Positions 7,130-14,000 are shown, counted from the stretch's first letter. The stretch: 16,072 nt of DNA from Pseudomonadota bacterium (GCA_023387585.1 JAEWHZ010000289.1:1-16072); one strand, 5' to 3'. The notes: generated by a model from the sequence alone, not told the origin. A program made the numbers and translations.

Positions 7130-8281
7130 TCAAACCTCGCTCAGCTTCGTCCACCGCCCATCGGCGTTCGATGACGCATAGGCCGCCGCGATGAACTGCA
7201 TGCCCTCCACCCCGTCGGCAAGGCTGGGCAGCAGGCCCTCATACTCCGCCCCCTCGCCGCGCAATATGGCTGCGAACTGGCTGTAGAGCGTCGCGAAGGC
7301 CTCGAGATAGCCTTCCGGATGCCCGGAGGGCACGCGTACGTTCATGGCCGAGGCGGCATTGCCGGAAATGGCGCCGCCACGGGTGAGAAGCTGCTTGGGC
7401 TGGCCGAACTCGGTGAACCACATGTAGTTCGGGTTGTCCTGGCGCCATTCCAGCCCGCCCTTGTCGCCATAAACGCGCAATTGCAGCCCGTTCTCACAGC
7501 CGACGGCCACCTGGCTGGCCCACAGCATCCCCCGCGCCCCGCCCTTGAAACGCAGCAGGACGTTGACGTTGTCGTCCACCTGCCGGCCAGGCACGAAGGC
7601 GGTCAGATCGGCCGACAGTGCCTCGGTCTCCAGCCCGGTCACGAAGCGCGCCAGATTGTAGGCGTGGGTGCCGATGTCGCCGATGGCGCCGCCCATGCCC
7701 GAGCGCGCCGGGTCGGTGCGCCAGGCGGCCTGCTTGTTGTCCTCGCCGGCCGGCTCGGTCAGCCAGTCCTGCGGATATTCGACCTGCACGATGCGCAACG
7801 TGCCGAGGCGCCCGGAGGCCACCATCTCGCGCGCCTGCCGCATCAGCGGATAGCCGGTATAATTGTGGGTCAGCAGGAATTTCGCGCCGTTCTTCGGCTG
7901 CACCTCTGCCAGTGCCCGCGCATCCTCCAGCGTCGAGGCCAGCGGCTTGTCGCAGATCACATGGATGCCGGCTTCGAGGAAGGCCTTGGCCGGGCCGACA
8001 TGCATGTGGTTGGGCGTGACGATGGCGACGACCTCGATGCCGTCCTCTCGCGCCGCCTCGGCGCGGGCCATGTCCTCATAGCTGGTATAGATGCGGTCCT
8101 CGGCGAGCCCGATATTGCGCCCCGATTCCCGCGCCACCTCGGGACGCGAGGACAGCGCGCCGGCGACCAGATGATAGTTGCCGTCGAGGCGCGCCGCGAT
8201 GCGGTGCACATAGCCGATAAAGGCGCCCGTGCCGCCGCCGACCATGCCCAGCCTGAGCGGGCGCGATCCGTTTTCTGCCAT
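7130..8281 (-). CDS. Gfo/Idh/MocA family NAD(P)-dependent dehydrogenase (pair A)
   Basis: A 383-aa oxidoreductase that would oxidise or reduce a hydroxyl of a sugar or cyclitol with NAD(P). The N-terminal Rossmann domain begins with LGMVGGGTGAFIG (11-23). The catalytic Lys motif reads DKP (111-113) instead of the more common EKP. The C-terminal domain has GGAIGDIGTHAYNL, with D202 and H206 in the usual active-site spacing. The ATG at 8281 has GGGAGA 7 bases upstream. It follows the isomerase/epimerase stop by only 15 bp, so the two are almost certainly one operon. The substrate is unknown; family members act on inositol, glucose, trehalose-type 3-keto sugars and others. It shares little obvious sequence with the dehydrogenase at 9575-10717 beyond fold motifs. 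Confidence 0.9.
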   Translation of the reverse strand: MAENGSRPLRLGMVGGGTGAFIGYVHRIAARLDGNYHLVAGALSSRPEVARESGRNIGLAEDRIYTSYEDMARAEAAREDGIEVVAIVTPNHMHVGPAKAFLEAGIHVICDKPLASTLEDARALAEVQPKNGAKFLLTHNYTGYPLMRQAREMVASGRLGTLRIVQVEYPQDWLTEPAGEDNKQAAWRTDPARSGMGGAIGDIGTHAYNLARFVTGLETEALSADLTAFVPGRQVDDNVNVLLRFKGGARGMLWASQVAVGCENGLQLRVYGDKGGLEWRQDNPNYMWFTEFGQPKQLLTRGGAISGNAASAMNVRVPSGHPEGYLEAFATLYSQFAAILRGEGAEYEGLLPSLADGVEGMQFIAAAYASSNADGRWTKLSEV

Positions 8282-8296
8282 CTCTTGTCTCCCGAT

Positions 8297-9352
8297 TCAG
8301 TCGATGCCGAGCATCTTGCGGTTGGCCGCCGTGTCCGTTCCGGAAGCGGCGAAGTCGTCGAAGGCCTTTTCCGTCACGCGGATGATGTGGTCGGCGATGA
8401 ACATCGCCCCCTCCCGCGCCCCGTCCTCGGGGTGCTTCAGCGCGCATTCCCATTCCAGCACGGCCCAGCCGGCGAAATCATACTGCGCGAGCTTCGAGAA
8501 CACGGAGGCGAAATCCACCTGCCCGTCGCCCAGCGAGCGGAAGCGCCCGGCCCGGTTCACCCAGCTCTGGAATCCGCCATAAACGCCCTGCCGCCCGGTC
8601 GGATTGAACTCGGCATCCTTGGCGTGGAACATGCGGATGCGCTCGTGGTAGATGTCGATATAGTCGAGATAGTCGAGCTGCTGCAGCACGAAGTGGCTGG
8701 GGTCGTACAGGATGTTGGCGCGCTTGTGGTTGTTCACGCGCTCGAGGAACATCTCGTAGCTCACCCCGTCATGCAGATCCTCGCCGGGGTGGATTTCGTA
8801 GCACAGATCGACCCCCGCCTCCTCGAAGGCGTCGAGGATCGGCGTCCAGCGCCGCGCCAGCTCGTCGAAAGCTTCCTCGACCAGCCCCGCCGGCCGCTGC
8901 GGCCAGGGGTAGATATAGGGCCAGGCCAGCGCGCCGGAAAAAGTCGCGTGCTCGGTCAGCCCGAGATTCCGGCTCGCCTGCGCCGCCTTTTTCAGCGTCT
9001 CCACGGCCCATTGCTGGCGCGCCTTGGGGTTGCCGTGCAGCTCGCTCGGCGCGAAGCCGTCGAATGCCGTATCATAGGCGGGATGCACCGCCACCAGCTG
9101 ACCCTGCAGATGCGTCGACAGCTCGGTGATCTCGACACCGTTCTCGCACGCGATGCCGTTGAGCTCGTCGGCATAGGTTTTCGAACTCGCGGCCTTGTCG
9201 AGGTCGATGAAGCCCGGCACCCAGGTTGGCACCTGCACGCCCTTGTAGCCGAGGTCGGCAGCCCAGCGGCAGATGGTGGCGAAATCGTCGAACGGCGCCG
9301 CATCGCCCGCGAACTGGGCGAGGAAGATGGCGGGCCCCTTGATGGTGCGCAT
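8297..9352 (-). CDS. TIM-barrel sugar phosphate isomerase/epimerase family protein (pair A)
   Basis: A 351-aa AP-endonuclease-2-type TIM barrel (xylose-isomerase-like fold). Such enzymes isomerise, epimerise or dehydrate sugars and cyclitols with a divalent metal. Probable metal ligands are E186 (CYEIHPGED), D217 and H220 (LYDPSH), H243 (FHAKDAEF) and E300 or E302 (LEWE). Long loops such as AWPYIYPWPQRP near 143-154 make it longer than simple members (250-280 aa). The start at 9352 has a strong AGGAGGAG ribosome site. It opens a two-gene unit with the dehydrogenase 15 bp downstream, and is separated by 222 bp from the upstream pair on the same strand. The reaction is not assignable from sequence; the partner suggests it acts on a keto-sugar intermediate. 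Confidence 0.9.
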   Translation of the reverse strand: MRTIKGPAIFLAQFAGDAAPFDDFATICRWAADLGYKGVQVPTWVPGFIDLDKAASSKTYADELNGIACENGVEITELSTHLQGQLVAVHPAYDTAFDGFAPSELHGNPKARQQWAVETLKKAAQASRNLGLTEHATFSGALAWPYIYPWPQRPAGLVEEAFDELARRWTPILDAFEEAGVDLCYEIHPGEDLHDGVSYEMFLERVNNHKRANILYDPSHFVLQQLDYLDYIDIYHERIRMFHAKDAEFNPTGRQGVYGGFQSWVNRAGRFRSLGDGQVDFASVFSKLAQYDFAGWAVLEWECALKHPEDGAREGAMFIADHIIRVTEKAFDDFAASGTDTAANRKMLGID

Positions 9353-9490
9353 GGAAACTCCTCCTGCAACCGGCCGGCTCTGCGGCCTTGACGTACGATC
9401 CTCAAACCTCCGCGCCCCGGTGCCGCGCTATGCTGGCGGCGGCGCGAACCCGGTGCGGCGGTGGCGGGAACTTATGCTCGGGGGCGAGCC

Positions 9491-9540
9491 TAGAGCATCG
9501 GACCGGAAAGTGCGAAGCGGTTTTCGCAACGATCTGATGC
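9491..9540. repeat. Palindromic intergenic repeat, TAGAGC type, degenerate
   Basis: It begins TAGAGC, like the repeat after metC. Outer arms are GCATC (9495-9499) and GATGC (9536-9540); inner arms are TGCGAA (9511-9516) and TTCGCA (9523-9528). GGAAAGTG and GCGGTTTTCG lie at the places where the first copy has AAAAGTGG and CTTTTGCGG. The closing TAGAGC is lost. It sits in the 222-bp gap between the two isomerase/dehydrogenase pairs, about 140 bp upstream of the pair A start. Confidence 0.6.
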
Positions 9541-9574
9541 GACGACGAAAGGATGGACCGCCCCCGGATCGAGT

Positions 9575-10717
9575 TCAGGCCCTGAGCAGGGCGCGCGCCT
9601 CATCGGGGCCGAGCGCCAGCGGCCGCTCGCAGGTGGTTTCGAGCGTCACCACCGACCCGCTTTCGGCCGCCTTGAGCAGGCTGGTCATGATGTCGACCGC
9701 GTGCAGCGCCACGTCGAGCCCGCAGCGCGCCGGCCGGCCGGCGTCGATCGCCGCCATCATGTCGGCCAGACCCGCCGTGCGGTAATTGGCGCGCGGATTG
9801 GGCTTGTCGAGGTCCTGATTGGCAACGCCGAACGGGTGCTGCCAGGGCTCCACCTTCGTCTTCTCCCCGTTGCGGTCGGTGACCACCAGATCGCCGCCGA
9901 AGAAGTTCGGGTCGGGCACATACAGGGTGCCCTCGGTGCCGTAGAGCTCGATATTGTGGTGCCCGTGGCTCGCCACGTCCCAGCTCGCGCCCAGCGTCAC
10001 CACCGCGCCGTTGGCGAAATGGATCACGCCGTGGATGGTGGTCGGCGTGCCCACCTTGATCATCTTGCCCTTATACGGCCCGTCGGCGGTGATCTCGCGC
10101 TCGGCGCGCGCCATGTTGGCGAAGGCCGTCACGCGCTTCGCGGGCCCCAGCAGATGGATCAGATCGGTTACGTAATAGGGCCCCACGTCCAGCACCGGCC
10201 CGGCGCCGACCTGGAAGAAGAAATCCGGGTTCGGGTGCCAGTGCTCCATGCCCCGGCTCATCACATGGGTGGTGCCCGAGGTGATGCTGCCGAGCCGGCC
10301 GCTGTCGATGATGTCGCGCGCCTGCTGGTGGGCACCGCCGAGGAAGGTGTCGGGGGCCGAGCCCACCGCCAGCCCGCGTTCGGCCGCGACCTTTTTGAGC
10401 TCCAGCCCCTCGGCCGTCGACAGCACGAAGGGCTTTTCCGAATAGACGTGCTTGCCGGAAGTCAGCGCGTCACGCGACACCTTGTAATGCGTTGCCGGGA
10501 TGGTGAGGTTCACCACCACGTCGATCTCGGAATTCTTCAACAGCTCGTCGGGCGTCTGCGCCGCGACGCCGAATTCCTCCGAGCGGCGTTTTGCCGCCTC
10601 GGGCAGGATGTCGGCCACGGCGCGCACTTCGAGTCCCTTGAACAGCGGCGCGAGCCGCAGATAGGCGGCGGAGATATTGCCGGCACCCATGATGCCGACG
10701 CCAAAAATCTTGCTCAT
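9575..10717 (-). CDS. Gfo/Idh/MocA family NAD(P)-dependent dehydrogenase (pair B)
   Basis: A 380-aa oxidoreductase. From the ATG at 10717, the Rossmann motif GIMGAGNIS is at residues 8-16, the catalytic EKP at 94-96, and the second-domain motif GPVLDVGPYYVTDL has D177 with a Tyr where many members have His (a known subfamily form). It probably oxidises or reduces a sugar-type substrate with NAD(P). An in-frame ATG at 10729 would overlap the upstream isomerase gene by 11 bases; I prefer 10717 because MSKIFGVGIMG is the typical family N-terminus. The upstream isomerase stop ends one base before this start, so the two are translationally close and surely cotranscribed. It differs clearly from the pair A dehydrogenase, so this is not a recent duplication. 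Confidence 0.9.
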   Translation of the reverse strand: MSKIFGVGIMGAGNISAAYLRLAPLFKGLEVRAVADILPEAAKRRSEEFGVAAQTPDELLKNSEIDVVVNLTIPATHYKVSRDALTSGKHVYSEKPFVLSTAEGLELKKVAAERGLAVGSAPDTFLGGAHQQARDIIDSGRLGSITSGTTHVMSRGMEHWHPNPDFFFQVGAGPVLDVGPYYVTDLIHLLGPAKRVTAFANMARAEREITADGPYKGKMIKVGTPTTIHGVIHFANGAVVTLGASWDVASHGHHNIELYGTEGTLYVPDPNFFGGDLVVTDRNGEKTKVEPWQHPFGVANQDLDKPNPRANYRTAGLADMMAAIDAGRPARCGLDVALHAVDIMTSLLKAAESGSVVTLETTCERPLALGPDEARALLRA

Positions 10718-10718
10718 C

Positions 10719-11465
10719 TCAGGCACCATAACCCTTGAGCGCGTCCATCGAGCGGCGCGCGAAGCGGATGGCGTCGCTGGGCTTGTCGTGCTCGGCGACG
10801 AAATGGGTGGCGCGGGTCTTCTGCCTGATCTCGCCCATCAGCGTCTTCCAGTCGAGCACGCCCTGCCCCACATCGGCCCAGCCGTCCTCGTCGAGATTTT
10901 CGCCCTCGGGCGCGATGTCCTTGACGTGCACGGCGGTGACGCGGCTGCCGAGCCGGTCGAGCCATGTGGAAGGCTCCGCGCCGGCGCGCACCAGCCAGGC
11001 CACGTCCATCTCCCACTGGATGTCGGGCGAGACGTCGAGGATCACCTCGATCGGCGCCTTGCCGCCATCCGCGCCGAATTCCCAATGATGGTTGTGATAG
11101 CCGAACCCCTTGCCGGCGGCCTTGAAGGCGGCGGCGATCCGGGCCAGCCCCTCGGCGAACTTGTTCCAGTCGCCCTTGCCCTTGCGATAATCCTCGGAGG
11201 GCGGCGCGGGGCAGAACACGGTATCGATGCCGACAAGGTCGACGATCTTCAGCGCCGCATCGGTGTCCTCGAGCTGGCTATAACCCATATGGGCGGTCGG
11301 CATGCTCAGCCCGGCGGCTTTCAGGCTCCCGACCAGCGCCGCCGGATCGGCGAACTGCCCGCCCCAGCCTTCAACCTGCGCGTAGCCGAGCGACTTCAGG
11401 GTTTTGAGCGTCTCGTCCAGCGAGGCCTCGTTGCGCGCGCTGTAGAGCTGGTAGGAATATTCCAT
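10719..11465 (-). CDS. TIM-barrel sugar phosphate isomerase/epimerase family protein (pair B)
   Basis: A 248-aa AP-endonuclease-2-type TIM barrel, the short form of the family. Typical features are the N-terminal YQLYSARNE (5-13), GYHNHHWEF (122-130), EMDVAWLVRAG (152-162) with D154, VHVKDIAPEGEN (179-190) with H180, and HFVAEHD (221-227) with E225; these supply likely metal ligands. Members convert keto-sugars, cyclitols or their derivatives. The ATG at 11465 has AAGG 8 bases upstream. It is the first gene of the minus-strand block, preceded by a 434-bp region without convincing genes that should hold its promoter. Its coupling with the dehydrogenase downstream suggests an oxidise-then-isomerise or isomerise-then-reduce step on one substrate. 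Confidence 0.9.
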   Translation of the reverse strand: MEYSYQLYSARNEASLDETLKTLKSLGYAQVEGWGGQFADPAALVGSLKAAGLSMPTAHMGYSQLEDTDAALKIVDLVGIDTVFCPAPPSEDYRKGKGDWNKFAEGLARIAAAFKAAGKGFGYHNHHWEFGADGGKAPIEVILDVSPDIQWEMDVAWLVRAGAEPSTWLDRLGSRVTAVHVKDIAPEGENLDEDGWADVGQGVLDWKTLMGEIRQKTRATHFVAEHDKPSDAIRFARRSMDALKGYGA

Positions 11466-11735
11466 GCTTTGGCCTTTGAGATGTCGAAGCCGCGGGCGCG
11501 GCGATGCGGTGGCGAGGGAAACGGGCGTTCACGAAACATCGAAGCCTGAACGCCGGGCGGGCGGAGCGCTCAAAACGATGTGGGCACCCTCGTCCCCGCT
11601 CCGATCCGCAAGTCCCTTCATGCCTGGCTCCAACGGCCGGAACACCCCCCGCTCGCCTTCCTCGCAAGCGGAAACGGAGCCGCTCCGCTCGCGGACCGGG
11701 AATCCGTTCAGGTTCGGTCTTTCGCTGTTCATAAT

Positions 11736-11796
11736 ATCGGTTGCACCACCCTTGAAACCGCTGCCGCTCCCTCCGGCACACAGCGGCTCAACCGAT
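11736..11796. promoter_or_regulatory. Nested inverted repeat, candidate operator pair or structured leader
   Basis: Outer arms ATCGGTTG (11736-11743) and CAACCGAT (11789-11796) enclose CCGCT (11758-11762) and AGCGG (11782-11786), which in turn enclose GCCG (11763-11766) and CGGC (11774-11777). Either a dimeric repressor binds two half-related sites, each containing CAACCGAT, or a folded RNA is made. On the minus strand TATTAT directly follows one site and could be a -10 box for the sugar block. Confidence 0.35.
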
Positions 11797-11861
11797 GCAA
11801 GGAACTGTTCCCCAGTTGTTGCGAGGGTGTCAAGATGATGATCGGCCGGCGCTCAAAGCGC

Positions 11862-11890
11862 TTCAAACCCGCGCCCGGCTCGACTATGAA
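11862..11890 (+). promoter_or_regulatory. Promoter of tRNA-Arg
   Basis: TTCAAA (11862-11867) and TATGAA (11885-11890) are spaced exactly 17 bases apart. They place the start point within a few bases of the mature tRNA 5' end at 11900, as expected for a tRNA gene with a very short leader. Confidence 0.5.
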
Positions 11891-11899
11891 TGTGCCGAC

Positions 11900-11976
11900 G
11901 GTCCCGTAGCTCAGCTGGATAGAGCAGCAGCCTTCTAAGCTGTTGGTCGCAGGTTCGAATCCTGCCGGGATCGCCA
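11900..11976 (+). tRNA. tRNA-Arg (anticodon UCU)
   Basis: A 77-nt cloverleaf with encoded CCA. The acceptor GGTCCCG pairs with CGGGATC (one G-T). The anticodon stem GCAGC/GCTGT encloses CTTCTAA, giving anticodon TCT. The T arm GCAGG/CCTGC encloses TTCGAAT. The discriminator is G and CCA is at 11974-11976. Confidence 0.97.
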
Positions 11977-12226
11977 TTTCCGCACGCCCCGTCCGGCCGT
12001 CATTTGACTTAAATTCCAAAGCGGTCATTATGCGGTCATGAGGCTCGATCCTTTCGCCTGCCGCCGCTGCCATACGGATCCCCTGCTCATAGGGTGACTG
12101 CCTGGCGTTGTTACCTGCCGACCGGGCAAGAGCAGCGCCAGGAAGCACTTAGGCCCCAATCCTGATCCCCGATATCAAGCCGCCGCGGACCTGCTCTGCG
12201 CGCTCCGTGGCTCCGTGAGGCAAGCG

Positions 12227-12433
12227 ATGACCTTCAAATATTCCTGCACCTTTCCCATGAACGGCGGCAACAAACTGCCGCGCTTCCGCGAATGGGCCGT
12301 CCAGCACGCTCCCGAGATCCCCGTGAGCCTGCCGCCGCAGGTGCCGATCAAGAGCGAGACGCTGACCGTGCGCCTACGCTCGCTCGACGATCGGCGCAAG
12401 CTTATGGAAAGACTGGCGAAAAACACGATCTGA
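12227..12433 (+). CDS. Hypothetical protein, 68 aa
   Basis: I do not recognise a family. From the ATG at 12227 (TGAGG ends 6 bases upstream) it begins MTFKYSCTFPMNGGNKLPRF. The sequence is hydrophilic with no membrane segment. It reads as a small domain: a beta-like start, an amphipathic helix (FREWAVQHAP), a Pro-rich middle (PVSLPPQVPIKSE), then a beta strand and basic helix (TLTVRLRSLDDRRKLMERLAKN). The good ribosome site and protein-like composition suggest it is real. It stands alone between tRNA-Arg and an oppositely oriented small membrane gene. A GTG at 12215 is a less likely start because it overlaps the ribosome site. Confidence 0.65.
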   Translation: MTFKYSCTFPMNGGNKLPRFREWAVQHAPEIPVSLPPQVPIKSETLTVRLRSLDDRRKLMERLAKNTI

Positions 12434-12475
12434 GCCGACACGCGGGACATGGCGCCGGCCATGCCCCGCCTTCGC

Positions 12476-12616
12476 TCACAGGCCCTGCAGCAGATAGACG
12501 ATGCCGTATCCCAGCCAGCCGGCCGCGACCAGCAGCACGACGAACAGCACGCGCGCGGCGAGCGGCATCGGGGTCGGCGTAACGGCGCGCTTGCGCGTTG
12601 AGTGGAAGACTCGCAT
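12476..12616 (-). CDS. Small single-span membrane protein, 46 aa
   Basis: A short open frame starting MRVFHSTRKRAVTPTPMPLA, with a basic N-terminus, then one hydrophobic segment of about 19 residues (23-41, VLFVVLLVAAGWLGYGIVY) and a short tail LLQGL. By the positive-inside rule the N-terminus is cytoplasmic. AGG lies 8 bases before the ATG at 12616, with a G-rich stretch between. It is convergent with the 68-aa gene (42-bp gap) and divergent from the hemolysin III gene. No function can be assigned. The clean membrane segment and ribosome site make it more likely real than chance, though in GC-rich DNA hydrophobic frames can arise by accident. Confidence 0.55.
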   Translation of the reverse strand: MRVFHSTRKRAVTPTPMPLAARVLFVVLLVAAGWLGYGIVYLLQGL

Positions 12617-12811
12617 GCCCCCAGCCTGCTCTCTCGCCGCCCCCCGCGCCATCGCGTAAAAACACTTATCCCCGGCGCGGGGCGGTATGGGATACTCTCC
12701 CGGTCACCCCCATGTGCATTGCGCTTGACCCTGCCGCGCGCGAAATTGCGATTTTGCGGAACGCAGCGCCAGCCAATCGGTTGAATGGAGCCACGCTCGC
12801 AGGGAGAGTTC

Positions 12812-13495
12812 ATGCCGGCCACGCATCGTATCGAGAACAGCCGGATCCGGCGCATCCGCCGGCCCTATACGCTGGCCGAGCTGGTCGTCGACGGCATCGT
12901 GCATGGCCTGGGGCTGGTGAAGGCGCTGGTCTTCGGCACGGTACTGCTGGTCCTCGCCGCGCAGGGCGACGCGGTCCAGCACATCCCCGCGCTCTCGCTC
13001 TATGTCGGCACGCTGGTGGCGGTGCTGGGAATTTCGCTGGCCTTCAACCTCTGGCCCGCCTCGCCGGTCAAGGGCATTCTGGCGCGGCTCGACCAGGCGG
13101 CGATCTTTCTGTTCATCGCCGGCACCTACACGCCCTTTCTCGCCATCATTGGCGATACCCCGGCGGCCCCGGTGATGATGAGCGTCATCTGGGGCGCCTC
13201 GCTGGTCGGAATGGCGCTCAAGCTCATCGTTCCCGAGCGCTTCGGCCGTCTCGCCATCGTGCTTTATCTGGCCATCGGCTGGAGCGGCGTCCTCGTCTTC
13301 CAGCTGCTCGCAGCCGCCCTGCCCGCTTCGACGCTGTGGCTGCTGCTGGCCGGCGGCGTCACCTATTCGGCCGGCATCGTCTTCCATCTATGGGAAAAAC
13401 TGCATTTCCAGAACGCACTGTGGCACGTTTTCGTCGTCGCCGGCGCCAGCCTGCATCTGTGGGCGGTGATCGACGTGATGGTGCTGAAAGCCTGA
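12812..13495 (+). CDS. trhA: Hemolysin III / PAQR-family membrane protein (TrhA-like)
   Basis: A 227-aa integral membrane protein with about seven hydrophobic segments, related to E. coli YqfA/TrhA, which is implicated in membrane-fluidity homeostasis; haemolytic activity is not expected. Start ATG 12812 has GGGAG 5 bases upstream; an in-frame ATG at 12785 adds nine residues across that site and is less likely. Motifs are E23-x7-H31-GLG in the first segment, DQAAIFLFIAGTYTPF (94-109), and ALWHVFVVAGASLHLWAV with H205 and H215. In the second segment the usual S-x-x-x-H reads S75-LAF-N79, and the usual DH is D94-Q95, so one classical zinc-ligand His is missing. It is convergent with the DUF192 lipoprotein, 16 bp away. 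Confidence 0.88.
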   Translation: MPATHRIENSRIRRIRRPYTLAELVVDGIVHGLGLVKALVFGTVLLVLAAQGDAVQHIPALSLYVGTLVAVLGISLAFNLWPASPVKGILARLDQAAIFLFIAGTYTPFLAIIGDTPAAPVMMSVIWGASLVGMALKLIVPERFGRLAIVLYLAIGWSGVLVFQLLAAALPASTLWLLLAGGVTYSAGIVFHLWEKLHFQNALWHVFVVAGASLHLWAVIDVMVLKA

Positions 13496-13515
13496 TCAAG
13501 TCCTGGTCTGATCAG
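13492..13515. terminator. Inverted repeat spanning two convergent stop codons
   Basis: CTGATCA (13492-13498) and TGATCAG (13509-13515) form a 7-bp stem around a 10-base loop. The stop of the hemolysin III gene lies in the left arm and the stop of the DUF192 gene in the right arm. No T-run follows on either strand, so this is a weak candidate for a shared bidirectional terminator. Confidence 0.35.
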
Positions 13516-14000
13516 CGCGCGTTCGGCGGCGGCTCCGAACCGATTCGTGGGTGCTCGACCGTATCGCCCGGCTCGATGCCGAGCTCCTGCGAGCGCCCGC
13601 CGGGAATCTCCAGCACGAAGCGCACCGGCACCCGCGAGGGAATGCCCGTGGGGTCGAGCGGGCGAGCATTCGCATGGATGGTGCGGATTTCGCCCGCATC
13701 GTCGATGAACAGCATGTCGAGCGGGATCAGCGTGTTCTGCATCCAGAACGACACCGGCCGCTCGGCGAAGAAGTCGAACAGCATGCCCGCATCCGGCGCC
13801 AGCGATTCGCGGAACATCAGGCCCTGCGCCCGGCTCTCCGGCGTGTCGACCAGCTCGATCTCGAACACATGCCGCTCGTCGCCGCTGACGATGGTCAGCA
13901 GGCTTTCATTGCTGCAGGCCGCGAGCGGCACGGCCAGGACCAGCGCGACAGCCATGGGCAGGCGACCGGCAAGACGGGCGAAAAGTCTATCGAGCGACAT
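13512..14000 (-). CDS. DUF192 family lipoprotein
   Basis: A 162-aa envelope protein of unknown function. The N-terminus is a lipoprotein signal: basic start, hydrophobic stretch (16-25) and lipobox LAAC with C29 as the lipidated residue. The DUF192 domain (about 35-155) is clear from TPESRAQGLMFRESL (53-67), GMLFDFF, the hallmark FWMQNTLIPLDMLFID (85-100), and the C-terminal VRFVLEIPGG and GIEPGD. The ATG at 14000 has CCGGA 7 bases upstream. The frame stays open far upstream, but that part is unrelated and overlaps the cold-shock gene. It follows the cold-shock gene by 89 bp on the same strand; I recall this pairing in related genomes, so they may share a transcript. Confidence 0.9.
   Translation of the reverse strand: MSLDRLFARLAGRLPMAVALVLAVPLAACSNESLLTIVSGDERHVFEIELVDTPESRAQGLMFRESLAPDAGMLFDFFAERPVSFWMQNTLIPLDMLFIDDAGEIRTIHANARPLDPTGIPSRVPVRFVLEIPGGRSQELGIEPGDTVEHPRIGSEPPPNAR

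Larger units (their letters stand above)
11466..11899. other. 434-bp intergenic region without a convincing gene
   Basis: It lies between the divergent pair B isomerase and tRNA-Arg. Short open frames exist on both strands (for example 67 codons at 11529-11732, minus) but lack ribosome sites and recognisable protein sequence. It contains GGAGCCGCTCC near 11675, the nested inverted repeat at 11736-11796, and the tRNA-Arg promoter at its right end. The promoter and any operator of the sugar block should lie here. Confidence 0.5.

Noticed and set aside
7319..9391. Open frame of 690 codons on the plus strand opposite the pair A genes
   Set aside because: Same reason: the minus strand carries a clear Gfo/Idh dehydrogenase and TIM-barrel protein with ribosome sites, and this frame has no recognisable domain.
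11529..11732. Minus-strand 67-codon frame in the large intergenic region
   Set aside because: No ribosome site at a suitable distance and no recognisable protein sequence. It cannot be excluded, but it is not supported.
11729..12148. Minus-strand frame of 139 codons across tRNA-Arg
   Set aside because: Its middle (IPAGFEPATNSLE) is simply the antisense translation of the tRNA, a common false gene.
11900..12226. tRNA-Arg as an integration site with an adjacent mobile element
   Set aside because: No integrase gene and no second copy of the tRNA 3' end in the window.
12725..12754. TTGACC as a -35 box for the hemolysin III gene
   Set aside because: At 17-18 bases spacing the -10 would be GCGATT or CGATTT, too weak to call.
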